64,000 nt of DNA from contig CALGDE010000104.1 in assembly GCA_937883785.1 (NCBI GenBank), positions 1 to 64,000 of the forward strand, written 5' to 3'. The notes below the pieces were generated by a model. The model was not told the DNA's origin, did not search any database, and was given only the letters and a program-made list of their open reading frames with translations. The position numbers and the translations under genes were made by a program. This document shows positions 26,020-33,384 of this stretch, piece by piece; the stretch's first letter is position 1, and the number at the start of each line of letters is the position of its first letter. Source of the DNA: an uncultured cyanobacterium. GTDB lineage: Bacteria; Cyanobacteriota; Cyanobacteriia; CACIAM-69d.

Positions 26020-26655
26020 CTACCTCGCTGCTGGGGTCAATAGTTCCTCAAGGGATGGAACTTCGTGGGCGAAACTTTCCCTTTTTTCGAATTTCAATGG
26101 TCCCGCCGCTGACCCCCAAATGTGTTCGTCGGTGTCCACGTCAAAGCCGCGATCGCGACTTACCCAGGAGGTTTCTGTCAGCTCCACCTCACTGACCAAA
26201 TAAGTGGTTTTCCCGTTGCGGGGAATCAAACATTTTCGCCCCGGTTCCACCTCGCCAATAAAGCGATCGCCCTGCTTGCGGAACACCATGGCACAGCCAC
26301 AGCGAGGCACCAAACAATCGCGGGTAATAGAGCCCATAATGTCTGCATTGCGCGACGCCCCCGCGTACATCACCGGGTCGTCCAGCCCGTAGTTCTCAAT
26401 AAACACGCTGCCATCGTCTCGGGCGACTAGCTTGTGAACCCCCTGACGGTAGGGAGTCCACAGGTCGTAGTCATAGGTTTGTTCAGAATAAAATCCCACC
26501 GCATTGAAGAAACCAAAGGGCAGCGGTCGGAAGAAAATACGAATGTGAGCAAAAGTCTTGGGGTCGTCAAAGGACTGCTTTTGGTTGCTAAAATCACCGG
26601 CCATTTGTCTAGCCAAATCAACCAACGTAGCCATTGGCGAAGAAGAATCACTCAT
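26020..26655 (-). CDS. cpeT: Phycoerythrobilin lyase CpeT
   Basis: CpeT/CpcT family (211 aa), chromophore lyase expected to attach phycoerythrobilin to the Cys-165 site of the PE beta subunit. The N-terminal LVDLARQMAGDFSNQKQS and FFRPLPFGFFNAVGFYSEQ are typical, as are YDLWTPYRQGVHKL and the Cys pair CLVPRCGCAMVF. The order cpeS-cpeT-cpeR is as in the known cpeCDESTR operon. A 232-bp gap with no gene separates it from cpeS. Confidence 0.9.
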   Translation of the reverse strand: MSDSSSPMATLVDLARQMAGDFSNQKQSFDDPKTFAHIRIFFRPLPFGFFNAVGFYSEQTYDYDLWTPYRQGVHKLVARDDGSVFIENYGLDDPVMYAGASRNADIMGSITRDCLVPRCGCAMVFRKQGDRFIGEVEPGRKCLIPRNGKTTYLVSEVELTETSWVSRDRGFDVDTDEHIWGSAAGPLKFEKRESFAHEVPSLEELLTPAAR

Positions 26656-26887
26656 AACCTACACTTACTATTCCAAATCGCCGAAAATCTTTCACTGACT
26701 GCATTTGCGCAGCCCTCTTTAAGATTCTTTAATCCTTGTGTGGGGTTTGGACGAAATCGTAACGAAAAGATATTTTTTCCGCCTCCCACGCGCCAAATAC
26801 AACAAAAGCGTTATCCAGTTAGCCCATATTTAGTGGTCAATGAAACAATCTTCTGAAGTCCATTCCATGGGGCCCAGCTAGATAACG

Positions 26888-27436
26888 CTATTGGCTCAGC
26901 GATCGCACTTCCGAAGCAAAAGAAGTGGTCAACACCCCTGTGCCACTGCTAGTCAAAATATTGGATACCCGTAGCCGTAAATTCTGAGTGGCAAACCAAA
27001 TCCGCTCTTCCGCCGCCGCTTGCTCGTAGGGGGTCACCAACACAAACATCCCCTCTTCCGTAAACCGATACTCTCCCACCGCCGGCATTTTCTCTGCATA
27101 GCCCTGGGAACGGAGTAACTGTCCTCGACTTGTATTCTTTAAATCCGGCACCGGCACCAGCAAACAGCTACCAGTAGTTTTCTCATCCTCATCCCAGTCC
27201 GATTCCGCATCCCACTTCATAAAAAACGGGCTGGTGGCTAACGCCGGATCAACGCCATTGTTCTTACACAGCTCAATCACGTCAGCATCATCGGCGGCAC
27301 GGGCAGCAATATCCACCACTGATCGCACCTCCTCAAAATGCTGAAACGCCAAGTTATGACCGCTTCGCTGCGATCGCCACCGCCCAATGGACTGAGCCAC
27401 AAACGTCTGAATATCCATCCTTATATTCGTTTCCAT
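26888..27436 (-). CDS. cpeS: Phycoerythrobilin lyase CpeS
   Basis: CpeS/CpcS family beta-barrel lyase (182 aa), expected to attach phycoerythrobilin to Cys-82-type sites of phycoerythrin. The family start SIGRWRSQRSGHNLAFQHFEEV is clear, with LLVPVPDLKNTSRGQLLRSQGYAEK (in part) and ERIWFATQNLRLRVSNI near the C-terminus. ATG 27436 was chosen; ATG 27418 (MDIQTF) is a good alternative. It lies 38 bp after the small linker gene. Confidence 0.9.
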   Translation of the reverse strand: METNIRMDIQTFVAQSIGRWRSQRSGHNLAFQHFEEVRSVVDIAARAADDADVIELCKNNGVDPALATSPFFMKWDAESDWDEDEKTTGSCLLVPVPDLKNTSRGQLLRSQGYAEKMPAVGEYRFTEEGMFVLVTPYEQAAAEERIWFATQNLRLRVSNILTSSGTGVLTTSFASEVRSLSQ

Positions 27437-27474
27437 CAAAGCTCAGTTCTATACCCTTCAACCAAAATCAAACG

Positions 27475-27726
27475 CTACTCAGGGTCAGGCGCCTCAGACG
27501 CAGAAGCTTCAGCAGCCTCAACGCCAGCCACATTTACCCCTTCAATTTTCCCACCCATGCGAGAAATATTTTGCATCGCCTGCGCCATGCGCCCGTAAGG
27601 AACACGCACCTTATAATTTCCAGTTTTGGAAATGGACTGATTGCAAAAGCCAGAAACGGAAATCGTCACCGTTCGGCTGCCATAATCACCCGTTGCCACT
27701 TGTCCCGTTGCCAACATTCCAGACAT
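27475..27726 (-). CDS. Small CpcD-type phycobilisome linker
   Basis: An 83-aa stand-alone CpcD domain (from ATG 27726 behind AGGTG; GTG 27735 is possible). The core YKVRVPYGRMAQAMQNISRM with GGKIEGV aligns with the rod-capping linker CpcD. In phycocyanin rods CpcD ends the rod and limits its length. Its place between cpeE and cpeS suggests a cap for phycoerythrin rods. The acidic Ala/Glu tail (AEASASEAPDPE) is unusual. The classical cpeCDESTR operon has no such gene at this point, to my knowledge. Confidence 0.8.
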   Translation of the reverse strand: MSGMLATGQVATGDYGSRTVTISVSGFCNQSISKTGNYKVRVPYGRMAQAMQNISRMGGKIEGVNVAGVEAAEASASEAPDPE

Positions 27727-27907
27727 GTTTTGCACCTAGGTAAAGGTTTTCACTCGATCCAAGCCGTCTACGGAGAGGACAGGGTTAGAAAGCATAGTCC
27801 TGATTAAAGGAAATTAAAGAACACGCTTCACTATTCCTGCCCCCGCCTAAGCCAAGTTCCTGAGGCAAAGTTTCCCAAGCCAAATTCACTCACCCCAGGC
27901 ACTTAGA

Positions 27908-28666
27908 CTAGGCTTCGCTAATGCTGACAATCGTTGCGCCAGCTCGCTGCAAGCTTTGAATCCGCTGAGACAGCTGTTGATAGTTCACCTCATAGGTGCG
28001 ACTGCTCAAGCGGGAAACAGGGGTTACGCCCCCTTTAGAGACCTTGATGCGGAAACGCTTACCCGTATTCGCTAAGGTTCCAGCGCTACCAGTGGTGGCA
28101 GTAATCTTAGTGGGCAAATTAGCAGCCAAATCGGTCACCAGCTTAGACTTGCCGCTCACATCATTGGCGGAATTGCCGCGGCTTACGGCAAACACACGGT
28201 TGAAGTCAACGTTCTTGGAGCCCGCTTGGGTTTGCGCCGCACGAATGTAAGGCACAGTATTTTCCCCAAAGCTGGACATATACTCGTCGCTGTCCACATA
28301 AGATGCGATTTCGGAGTCGTAGCCACCTTCGTTGTAGATTGCCACGTGCTCAGAAATCTCAGCCTGATCCCGAGGGGCACGCCCAAGAAAATGCTTGATG
28401 TTGAGCTCGATAAACCGATATTGAGAGGAAGACTCAAAGAATAGTCGGCGATATAAATCCGAGCTGCCCACAGCACTAACAAACTGGCGCACGGTAATAT
28501 CGCCATTGCGCAACAGAGACTCAGCACTGTCCAAGCGCTCCGACTCCATCAAGTGACCGTTACCTAGCACCTGGCGGTACACAGAACGGATCACATTCTG
28601 CAAATCATCCTCAGTAAAGTTGGGACGCAACTCCACCGGATCCGATGATTCAATCCATAGGGACAT
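27908..28666 (-). CDS. cpeE: Phycoerythrin-associated rod linker CpeE
   Basis: Rod linker of 252 aa from ATG 28666 (AGGAGA upstream); a frame continuing to 28828 is leader. It has the phycobilisome linker domain ([41 protein letters not shown] in part; DSDEYMSSFGENTVPY) and a C-terminal CpcD domain from about residue 195 (RFRIKVSKGG; IQSLQRAGATIVSI). Assigned CpeE by being third after cpeC and cpeD; the three paralogues cannot be ranked surely by eye. Linkers join PE hexamers within rods. Confidence 0.85.
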   Translation of the reverse strand: MSLWIESSDPVELRPNFTEDDLQNVIRSVYRQVLGNGHLMESERLDSAESLLRNGDITVRQFVSAVGSSDLYRRLFFESSSQYRFIELNIKHFLGRAPRDQAEISEHVAIYNEGGYDSEIASYVDSDEYMSSFGENTVPYIRAAQTQAGSKNVDFNRVFAVSRGNSANDVSGKSKLVTDLAANLPTKITATTGSAGTLANTGKRFRIKVSKGGVTPVSRLSSRTYEVNYQQLSQRIQSLQRAGATIVSISEA

Positions 28667-28782
28667 AGCTTTTCTCCTAAAAACGTTTTGAAAACATATA
28701 CGCAGCGTCGCAGTCCTAGAATGCGCTTTGGAAGTAGAAGAACTGATTTTCAAGCAGCATTCTCTGCCCCTGAGACGCCGAC

Positions 28783-28834
28783 AAAAAAACTGCCAGTGTG
28801 CAGGTGGATCAAAGATCCTCGAACACACTGACAG
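28783..28834 (-). terminator. Intercistronic terminator between cpeD and cpeE
   Basis: Read on the minus strand, CTGTCAGTGTG (28834-28824) pairs with CACACTGGCAG (28800-28790) over 11 bp with one G-U, around an inner GGATC-TTT-GATCC hairpin, followed by seven T residues (28789-28783). It starts 12 bp after the cpeD stop. It should end part of the transcripts before cpeE, or protect the upstream message. Confidence 0.8.
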
Positions 28835-28845
28835 GTTCGTAAAAG

Positions 28846-29601
28846 TTAGTTGATTTCGGTAATGCTAACGATGCGACCGCTAGTCTTATTGATCCGCTTG
28901 ATCTGAGGGGTCATATTGTCGCCATCAACAATATAGGTGGTGCTAGCAAGGCGACGACGGGCACCAAAGGTTTGACCAGACACAACGATTTTAAAGCGCT
29001 TTCCAGCGGCATCAGCGGCGCCGGTACCCCGTGAGCTGGGGGGCTTAATCTCGTTGGAACTGTTGTTGGCAACGGAGTACAAGTTGGAGTCCTTCACCGC
29101 AGAGCTGGTCTCCGCCATACCGCGAACCAAAGCCGACATGCGGTTGTAGCCCACTTGCTTTTGCCCCACCTGACTGGAGGTACCCCGGAAGAAGGGCACG
29201 GTGTTTTCGCCGAACGCTTCTTGGTACTCATCACTATCAATGTAGGAATCGATATCCGCCTCAAACCCTTCGTTGGTATAGGTTTGAACGTGCTGGGAGA
29301 TTTCCGTTTGATCCAAGGGAGCCCGCCCCAACAGATGCTTAAAGTTCAACTCCACAGATCGGTAAGAGGAGGTGGAACCAAAGAAGCGATTGTAATAAAG
29401 CTCAGATTTGGCAATGACACGAACAAATTCACGCACCGAAAGGCTGCCATCAGCCAGCATTGACTCAGCAGAAACAAGGCGCTCGCTGTCCATAACGTAG
29501 GCATTGCCTAGCACTTGCCGATAGACAGCGCGAATAATTTGACTGACATCATCCGGTGAGGCACCGACGCGCAGTTCTGCCACTGGTAGGGTACTAACCA
29601 T
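28846..29601 (-). CDS. cpeD: Phycoerythrin-associated rod linker CpeD
   Basis: Rod linker of 251 aa. Linker domain: [75 protein letters not shown] (in part). C-terminal CpcD domain from about residue 200: [20 protein letters not shown] and [14 protein letters not shown]. It is the second linker of the operon and lies 333 bp after cpeC, with a large hairpin in the gap. Confidence 0.87.
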   Translation of the reverse strand: MVSTLPVAELRVGASPDDVSQIIRAVYRQVLGNAYVMDSERLVSAESMLADGSLSVREFVRVIAKSELYYNRFFGSTSSYRSVELNFKHLLGRAPLDQTEISQHVQTYTNEGFEADIDSYIDSDEYQEAFGENTVPFFRGTSSQVGQKQVGYNRMSALVRGMAETSSAVKDSNLYSVANNSSNEIKPPSSRGTGAADAAGKRFKIVVSGQTFGARRRLASTTYIVDGDNMTPQIKRINKTSGRIVSITEIN

Positions 29602-29934
29602 TAAAAATATTCCGAGTGAAAATTGGATTAATTAAAATCTGAAACCAGAAGACACTTTTCCACTGCTCTAGACAGAAAAATTAACGTTTTTACTGTTATT
29701 TGAAAGATGCATGCGGCACTTACCATTTTTCCGGTTTAAAGGAATCGCTAGCACCGCTTTAGGGGCGAAACAACCAACCTCAAACATTTCCGAAAAATGG
29801 AAAAGCATCAATTAATAAAACGGGTTTTTTAAAACATACTTGTAGCGATCGCCCACGACTGCCCATAACAACTTTTCCATGCGCAATCGTGGAACACTGT
29901 CTTAGGAAAAGCGGGGGCGATCGCTACAAAAAAT
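29602..29934 (-). other. cpeC-cpeD intercistronic region
   Basis: No gene. It holds the long hairpin at 29840-29929 next to cpeC and, nearer cpeD, an A/T-rich stretch that could include an internal promoter for cpeDE. The 333-bp gap is long for an operon. Confidence 0.5.
29840..29929 (-). repeat. Long HIP1-based inverted repeat after cpeC
   Basis: TTGTAGCGATCGCCC (29840-29854) is perfectly complementary to GGGCGATCGCTACAA (29915-29929), 15 bp. Inside, ACGA (29855-29858) can extend pairing with TCGT (29887-29890), and GCCCAT/ATGCGC almost pair. Each arm contains a HIP1 octamer. It lies 5 bp after the cpeC stop. On the minus strand it is followed by GTATGTTTTAAAA, a poor T-run, so it fits an mRNA-stabilising or partial-stop structure better than a strong terminator. 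Confidence 0.75.
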
Positions 29935-30804
29935 CTAGGAAACCGGCGTAATGCTAGCAATTACACCACCTTGACGGTGAATGCGCTTGTACTCGTCAGA
30001 CAGACGATCTAAGGGCACCAAATACACCTGGTTGCTGCGGCGAAACTTGGAAACGCGGTTAACCGCCTTTGAACGGTAAGCCGTAACCTCAACGCGGAAC
30101 ACCTTGCCTCCCTCGCTGGCGCCAACTCCATGGCGAGAACGAGCAGAAACCGCAGGGTCTTGGAAAGACCAGCCCGGGGTTGCGTCAGAGGGAGCCACCA
30201 CTGCCAAAGGAGTCCCTTGGATAGAGGACTTGTACACTTCAGCAGACTTCCCTATGATGCTGCCTTTGTAGTCGCTGCTGGACGCTCCCCGCAGCATCTT
30301 GAACATGCGAGTAAAGCCAACCATGTTCTTACCGGTTTGGGTTTTATAGCCGGTGTAGAACGGCACGGTCATTTCGCCGTACTTTTCCTGGTATTCGTCG
30401 CTATCAATGTAAGCGTCGATATCCGCTCCAAAACCCTCGGTATCAAGGATGCCGCTGTGATACTTGGTTTCCTCAAAGTTGTCAGGCGCCCGACCCAACA
30501 GATGCTTAGTGGTTAGCTCTGTGTAGCGATAGCGGGGGCAGGTATCAAAAAAGCGAGACCGATACGCATCAGACTTAGCCACCTGGCGCACAAACTCACG
30601 AACACTGATATCCCCAGACTTGAGCTGAGTCTCAGATTGATAGGGACGCTCACTTTCCATCAAGTAGGCGTTACCAAAAACCTGGCGATAAACCGCTGCG
30701 ATAACGGCATTCACCTCTTCCTCAGAACGACCGGGTAGAAGTTCGACAGGGGGCGTTTCCTCAAAACGCGCGACGCCTAGTCGAGATGCAGGACCAAAAG
30801 TCAT
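29935..30804 (-). CDS. cpeC: Phycoerythrin-associated rod linker CpeC
   Basis: First linker of the operon, 289 aa from ATG 30804 with AAGGAG nine bases upstream (an ATG at 30840 is less likely). Linker domain: [76 protein letters not shown]-terminal CpcD domain ends YKRIHRQGGVIASI. In known C-PE rods CpeC links the first PE hexamer, nearest the core, to the phycocyanin part. It is the longest of the three linkers, as in other strains. Confidence 0.88.
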   Translation of the reverse strand: MTFGPASRLGVARFEETPPVELLPGRSEEEVNAVIAAVYRQVFGNAYLMESERPYQSETQLKSGDISVREFVRQVAKSDAYRSRFFDTCPRYRYTELTTKHLLGRAPDNFEETKYHSGILDTEGFGADIDAYIDSDEYQEKYGEMTVPFYTGYKTQTGKNMVGFTRMFKMLRGASSSDYKGSIIGKSAEVYKSSIQGTPLAVVAPSDATPGWSFQDPAVSARSRHGVGASEGGKVFRVEVTAYRSKAVNRVSKFRRSNQVYLVPLDRLSDEYKRIHRQGGVIASITPVS

Positions 30805-31241
30805 GCGGACTGTCTCCTTAAATGCGTTTTCTTTAATCAAGATTCGAACATTGAAGCTTCAGGGTCACAAGAAACTTGAAACAATTTGAAGGAGCAAGCT
30901 TCCACATATTTCAAATTAAACTCTAAAGTTTTTTCCTGTTCCCGAATCAGTGCTGTGTATATAAGGGTTCCTCAACAGGCTCCCTTCAAGTTTTTCAAAT
31001 AAACTAGTTTTTAACCCAAGGTCAAAACAAGTTGAATTTCCATCAAACTTGAAGCAACTAATCGCTTCCGCTGTGGCAGGTGCCAGATAAAATCTGCTCC
31101 AAAACTTTCATCAAAAGCCTGAAACAAATGCTTATCTTGCCCACGCCAACCGGGCTCTAAGGATTTGTCCTTCTTACCCATCATAGGTAGCGAATTGATG
31201 AGAATCCCTTAAGTTTTATTACCGTCACCTATCAATTCAAA
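30805..31241 (-). promoter_or_regulatory. Upstream region of the cpeC operon with twin palindromes
   Basis: A 437-bp spacer between the cpcL-like gene and cpeC. Two similar blocks are seen: CAAATTAAACTCTAAAGTTT (30912-30931) and CAAATAAACTAGTTT (30997-31011), each a direct-repeat half (CAAATnAAACT) fused to a palindrome (AAACT...AGTTT). They could be operators for a light- or CpeR-linked regulator. At 31192-31199/31231-31238 GAATTGAT/ATCAATTC form a hairpin just after the cpcL stop. No consensus CcaR site was seen. Regulatory roles are inference. Confidence 0.5.
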
Positions 31242-31991
31242 CTAAATTTGAATAATCCCAAAGGTTCCTAGGACTACGGCCACAAGCAGCCCTAGCACGA
31301 GGCTGACGCCGCCAAAGACGATGATTTTTCCCAGCACCTGAGCCGCCAATGGGTAGGGAGGCTTTTGCCATTCCCAGCGGTAGGTGGGAGCGTTGGAATC
31401 CTGGAAGTAGCCCAAATCCTCAAGCTGCTGGCGATGTTCATCGCCGTAACGGGGCATACGTGCTTTGGGGAGTTCCCCTTCAAAGCGCTGGGGCAAAACC
31501 CGACGCCGCTGAAAAGGCACCATTGAATCCCCAAAATTGGCTTCGTATTCGTCACTAGTCACTAGCTCACGAATAAAGCCCTGTAGCCCTTTTGTGGCAA
31601 GGACAATGGACCATGCCAGCTCTTCCCGCTGGCTATACACGTCACGCCCGAGGATGCGCTGTACCGCTAAGCGCACAAAGCGATAGTTATTGTTGCACTC
31701 GTAGTTTTGTTCTCGAAAAACTTGGGAAGTGGCTAGCCCTTCCACAAATTCTCGCACGGAGATTTGTCCGGCTCGCAGTTGGGATTCCAAATTTTTCTGG
31801 CGATTGTGGGCCAGGAACTGCTGTTCGTTGAAAATTTGGCGGTAAGCGGCAGAAATAATGAGGTTAATGTCCCCTTCGTCCAGGATTCCCCCTGATTCAG
31901 GGATGGCGGCGGTTTCGTCCCCCGCAACCTCAAAGCCATTTACCCGGTGGTTGCGACTAGACGGGTTATAGGTGAGTAATGGCAGCGTCAT
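31242..31991 (-). CDS. cpcL: Membrane-anchored rod linker, CpcL (CpcG2)-type
   Basis: CpcG-family linker of 249 aa from ATG 31991 (start MTLPLLTYNPSSRNHRV is the family start). The linker domain has SAAYRQIFNEQQFL, LESQLRAGQISVREFVEGL, VQRILGRDVYSQREELAWSI and DSMVPFQRRRVLPQRF. Unlike core-binding CpcG, it ends in one hydrophobic segment (about residues 220-249: GKIIVFGGVSLVLGLLVAVV), the mark of CpcL/CpcG2. CpcL rods lack the allophycocyanin core, sit on the thylakoid membrane, and in other strains send energy mainly to photosystem I. Position directly upstream of cpeC suggests PE-bearing CpcL rods. Confidence 0.87.
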   Translation of the reverse strand: MTLPLLTYNPSSRNHRVNGFEVAGDETAAIPESGGILDEGDINLIISAAYRQIFNEQQFLAHNRQKNLESQLRAGQISVREFVEGLATSQVFREQNYECNNNYRFVRLAVQRILGRDVYSQREELAWSIVLATKGLQGFIRELVTSDEYEANFGDSMVPFQRRRVLPQRFEGELPKARMPRYGDEHRQQLEDLGYFQDSNAPTYRWEWQKPPYPLAAQVLGKIIVFGGVSLVLGLLVAVVLGTFGIIQI

Positions 31992-32554
31992 TTTTATTAC
32001 GCTTGGTTTCAAAAAGACAGGATGATGTTTTGTTTCCACGAACGGCGATCGCAATCAATTAAATTCCAAAAATCATCGGCTTAGAGGATTTAGGGGATTT
32101 TAATGGGGCGATCACGCATCAATTTCCACAGATCAATAGCGAAAACTAAACGGACTTAGGTCACAGGGCTCCAGACTTCAAGGGCACAGGCTTGACGGTG
32201 TTGACAACGCCAAGGACCTATTGCGCTTCTTAAGGACTGGAACTTAGGGTTTAATTTTCAGCTTTAAATAGCTAAAGAATTCTTGTTATTCAATTCTTGC
32301 AAGCTGCTAATCTTCACCGCCCAAAGCCCGACAGTATTGCGTCCACGCTAGGAGTAGCGGGGGCACAGGGGTTTCGAGTCATTCTATCTGGTGGGGTTTT
32401 GGGGACTCTCTGATTGTTACGAAACTTTTAACGCCGTCACTCATTAAAGGAGCAGAGCTACTAAGAACTGGTCGCAACTGTCCTATTGGAGCAAGAGCGC
32501 CATGGGACTGTTGTGAAATGATAAGGAAGTTGGCGATCGCTTAAAGGACAGTTT
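31992..32554. other. Divergent spacer between cpcL-like and HEAT-repeat genes
   Basis: A 563-bp spacer, A/T-rich in its middle, that must hold the cpcL-like promoter (leftward) and the HEAT-gene promoter (rightward). I saw no gene and no convincing CcaR-type direct repeat. TTGACGGTGTTGACAACG near 32192 includes a TTGACA but lacks a clear -10 partner. Confidence 0.45.
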
Positions 32555-33241
32555 ATGAATCTCGAGGACATTAAGCAGGCGTTGACGGACGGGGATCCTC
32601 CGGCACGGGTTAAGGCCATGCGGCTACTGCGGGATTATCCAGCGGAGGTGTCGGTCCCCCTGTTGGAGGGCCAAATGGGACACGGGGATTTTTTGGTGCG
32701 CTCATTTATTGCCATGGGACTGGGGCTGTATCCCAGCGATCGCACCGTGAAAACCCTGCTCCAGCTATTGGACGACGGCGACCATAGCGTGCGGGCAGAG
32801 GCGGCGGGCGCCCTGGGGCGATGCAGCGAGGGGGTGATTCCCGATTTGGTGGCAGCTTTCCGCCGAGATGACAACTGGCTGGTACGGCGCAGCATTTTGG
32901 AGTCGCTGGTGGAATTTCGTCAACCAGCGGCATTGATGGAGGTGTGTGAGCTGGCGATCACTGGGGATAACGTTAGCGTTACCGAAGCGGGAATTGATGC
33001 GCTGACGCTGCTGAGTCAAACGGAATTTTCAGACCGGGCGCTAGATCTGCTACTGCCCTTCGTGTCCGACGACTGGTGGCAAGTTCGCTGGCGTACGGCT
33101 CGCGCCTTGGGATTTTTTACGCAGGAGAAGGCGATCGCCGCTCGGCAGTTTTTAGCGAAGGACGATGACCATCGGGTTGTGGGGGGCGCCATGGAAGCCG
33201 TGATTGTGCCCGATGGCGATCGCGGTGATGCCGATGGCTAG
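32555..33241 (+). CDS. HEAT-repeat protein
   Basis: Soluble 228-aa protein built of about six HEAT units, e.g. DPPARVKAMRLLRDYPAEV, DHSVRAEAAGALGRCSEGV, DDNWLVRRSILESLVEF and DDWWQVRWRTARALGFF. The fold is shared with E/F-type bilin lyases (CpcE/CpeY/CpeZ) and NblB, and its place among pigment genes suggests that. However, similar HEAT proteins seem widespread in cyanobacteria without phycoerythrin, so a lyase role is not claimed. The stop TAG is formed with the first base of a dispersed repeat. Confidence 0.75.
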   Translation: MNLEDIKQALTDGDPPARVKAMRLLRDYPAEVSVPLLEGQMGHGDFLVRSFIAMGLGLYPSDRTVKTLLQLLDDGDHSVRAEAAGALGRCSEGVIPDLVAAFRRDDNWLVRRSILESLVEFRQPAALMEVCELAITGDNVSVTEAGIDALTLLSQTEFSDRALDLLLPFVSDDWWQVRWRTARALGFFTQEKAIAARQFLAKDDDHRVVGGAMEAVIVPDGDRGDADG

Positions 33242-33369
33242 GGGCTGTCATCATTTAAGTCTCAAAGCATTTAACAATGGGGGTTTCAGCCCCTAGCACT
33301 TTTTGTTTTAAAAGGGCGTGGACTCCCCACCACGTAAGACTTCTGGTGCTCAATTGGTGACACGCCTTA
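33239..33369 (+). repeat. Dispersed TA-flanked repeat, copy 3 (best preserved)
   Basis: About 127 bp (33241-33367) flanked by TA on both sides (33239-33240 and 33368-33369). The ends GGGGCTGTCATC and GGTGACACGCCT are imperfect terminal inverted repeats. Inside, CAGCCCCTA (33287-33295) is complementary to the left end TAGGGGCTG (33239-33247), followed by GCACTTTTTGTTTT, so the left half looks like an intrinsic terminator for the HEAT gene. Confidence 0.7.
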
Positions 33370-33384
33370 GCAGGATTGAGGGGG

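Noticed and set aside
30805-32554. CcaR-type direct repeat in front of the cpcL-like or cpeC genes
   Set aside because: I looked for CTTTnCnATTT in both orientations and found none.
32555-33241. HEAT-repeat gene as a phycoerythrin lyase (CpeZ/CpeF)
   Set aside because: Only the fold is shared. Similar proteins seem to occur in strains without PE, so the lyase name was not used.
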